From: Pseudooceanicola marinus
GTDB taxonomy: Bacteria > Pseudomonadota > Alphaproteobacteria > Rhodobacterales > Rhodobacteraceae
DNA length: 64,000 nt
NCBI RefSeq assembly: GCF_002786295.1
Contig: NZ_PGTC01000013.1
Location: forward strand, 69,501 to 133,500
Direction: 5' to 3'
In this document: in pieces, positions 63,817-64,000 of the stretch
How the letters are laid out: each line of letters starts with the position of its first letter
Numbering within the stretch: position 1 is the first letter of the stretch
Program-made: the position numbers and the translations under genes
Notes under the pieces: model-generated
The model's input: only the letters and a program-made list of their open reading frames with translations
Told to the model about the DNA's origin: nothing
Database searches by the model: none

Positions 63817-63848
63817 CTTGCAGGGCCGAAACCCCCTCCTTATATAGC
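63817..63848 (+). promoter_or_regulatory. Heat-shock (RpoH-type) promoter of dnaK
   Basis: CTTG at 63817-63820 is followed by 18 bases and then CTTATATAG at 63839-63847. This fits the alphaproteobacterial RpoH pattern CTTG, 17-18 bases, CyTATnT. It lies about 115 bases before dnaK. No CIRCE element is present. The remaining 63663-63962 gap shows nothing else. Confidence 0.7.
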
Positions 63849-63962
63849 CTTCGAAGCCCGGCGGGCGGGGCCAAAACCCCCGCCGGACCGGGTCTTGGAA
63901 GGGCCGATGCCGGAATGGGTCGGACCGCCAGACCATCGCCTTAAGTAGAAGGGATACAAATC

Positions 63963-64000
63963 ATGGGTAAAGTGATCGGGATCGACCTCGGCACCACCAA
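63963..64000 (+). CDS. dnaK: Molecular chaperone DnaK (partial, 5' end only)
   Basis: The frame opens MGKVIGIDLGTT, the invariant start of Hsp70 ATPases, and runs off the right edge after 12 codons. GAAGGGA lies about ten bases upstream of the ATG. DnaK refolds proteins in the cytoplasm with DnaJ and GrpE; dnaJ would be expected downstream. Confidence 0.97.
   Translation, partial: MGKVIGIDLGTT

Overview
The window is about 64 kb of GC-rich, densely coded alphaproteobacterial chromosome. Several features point to Rhodobacterales (the Roseobacter/Rhodobacter group): a petP-petR regulator pair, a taurine-pyruvate aminotransferase divergent from a TauR-type MocR regulator, NDUFA9-like and undecaprenyl-diphosphatase genes side by side, an rnd-lptC-lptA-lptB run followed by hpf-ptsN, and the composite intergenic repeats typical of this group. 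No phage, integrase, transposase, rRNA or CRISPR was found. The left edge cuts xseB and the right edge cuts dnaK.

Layout. 0-10 kb: xseB (partial), a phosphotransferase, petR/petP, a branched-chain aminotransferase, a secreted 5'-nucleotidase, an HpcH/HpaI aldolase, a permuted lipoate-protein ligase and a formate/nitrite-type channel. 8.4-16.4 kb: a polyamine locus with a putrescine-pyruvate aminotransferase, a GntR/FCD regulator, a potFGHI-type ABC importer and a FAD amine oxidase. The same 10-bp motif lies in both promoters flanking the regulator. 16.5-25.3 kb: a DMT transporter, two HupE/UreJ-like membrane proteins, msrB-msrA, several small secreted proteins (one with Asp/Gly-rich tandem repeats), queG, a GST-fold protein and mtgA. 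25.6-32.5 kb: a gltD-pseudohydrolase-gltB operon. 32.7-39 kb: uppP, an NDUFA9-like protein, tRNA-Leu(CAG), a siderophore-interacting flavoreductase, and tpa/tauR. 39.1-49.8 kb: a tight nine-gene unit (amidohydrolase, COG0523 GTPase, aldehyde dehydrogenase, TSUP exporter, five-gene Dpp/Opp-type ABC importer) that looks like a self-contained uptake and catabolism system for an unknown amide or peptide-like compound. 49.8-53.9 kb: ribonuclease D, LPS-transport genes lptC/A/B, long HPF and ptsN. 53.9-61.2 kb, on the minus strand: galU-galE, three glycosyltransferases and a sulfotransferase with two sulfotransferase-like halves, read here as a sulfated surface-glycan operon. 62-64 kb: an ABC-2 permease, an AlkB-like dioxygenase and the start of dnaK behind a heat-shock-type promoter.

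The most promising parts for new biology are the 39-49.7 kb catabolic unit, the galU-to-sulfotransferase operon, the Asp/Gly repeat secreted protein with its small neighbour, the pseudohydrolase inside the glutamate synthase operon, and the three-copy composite intergenic repeat. All functions are read from motifs and context; no database search was run.
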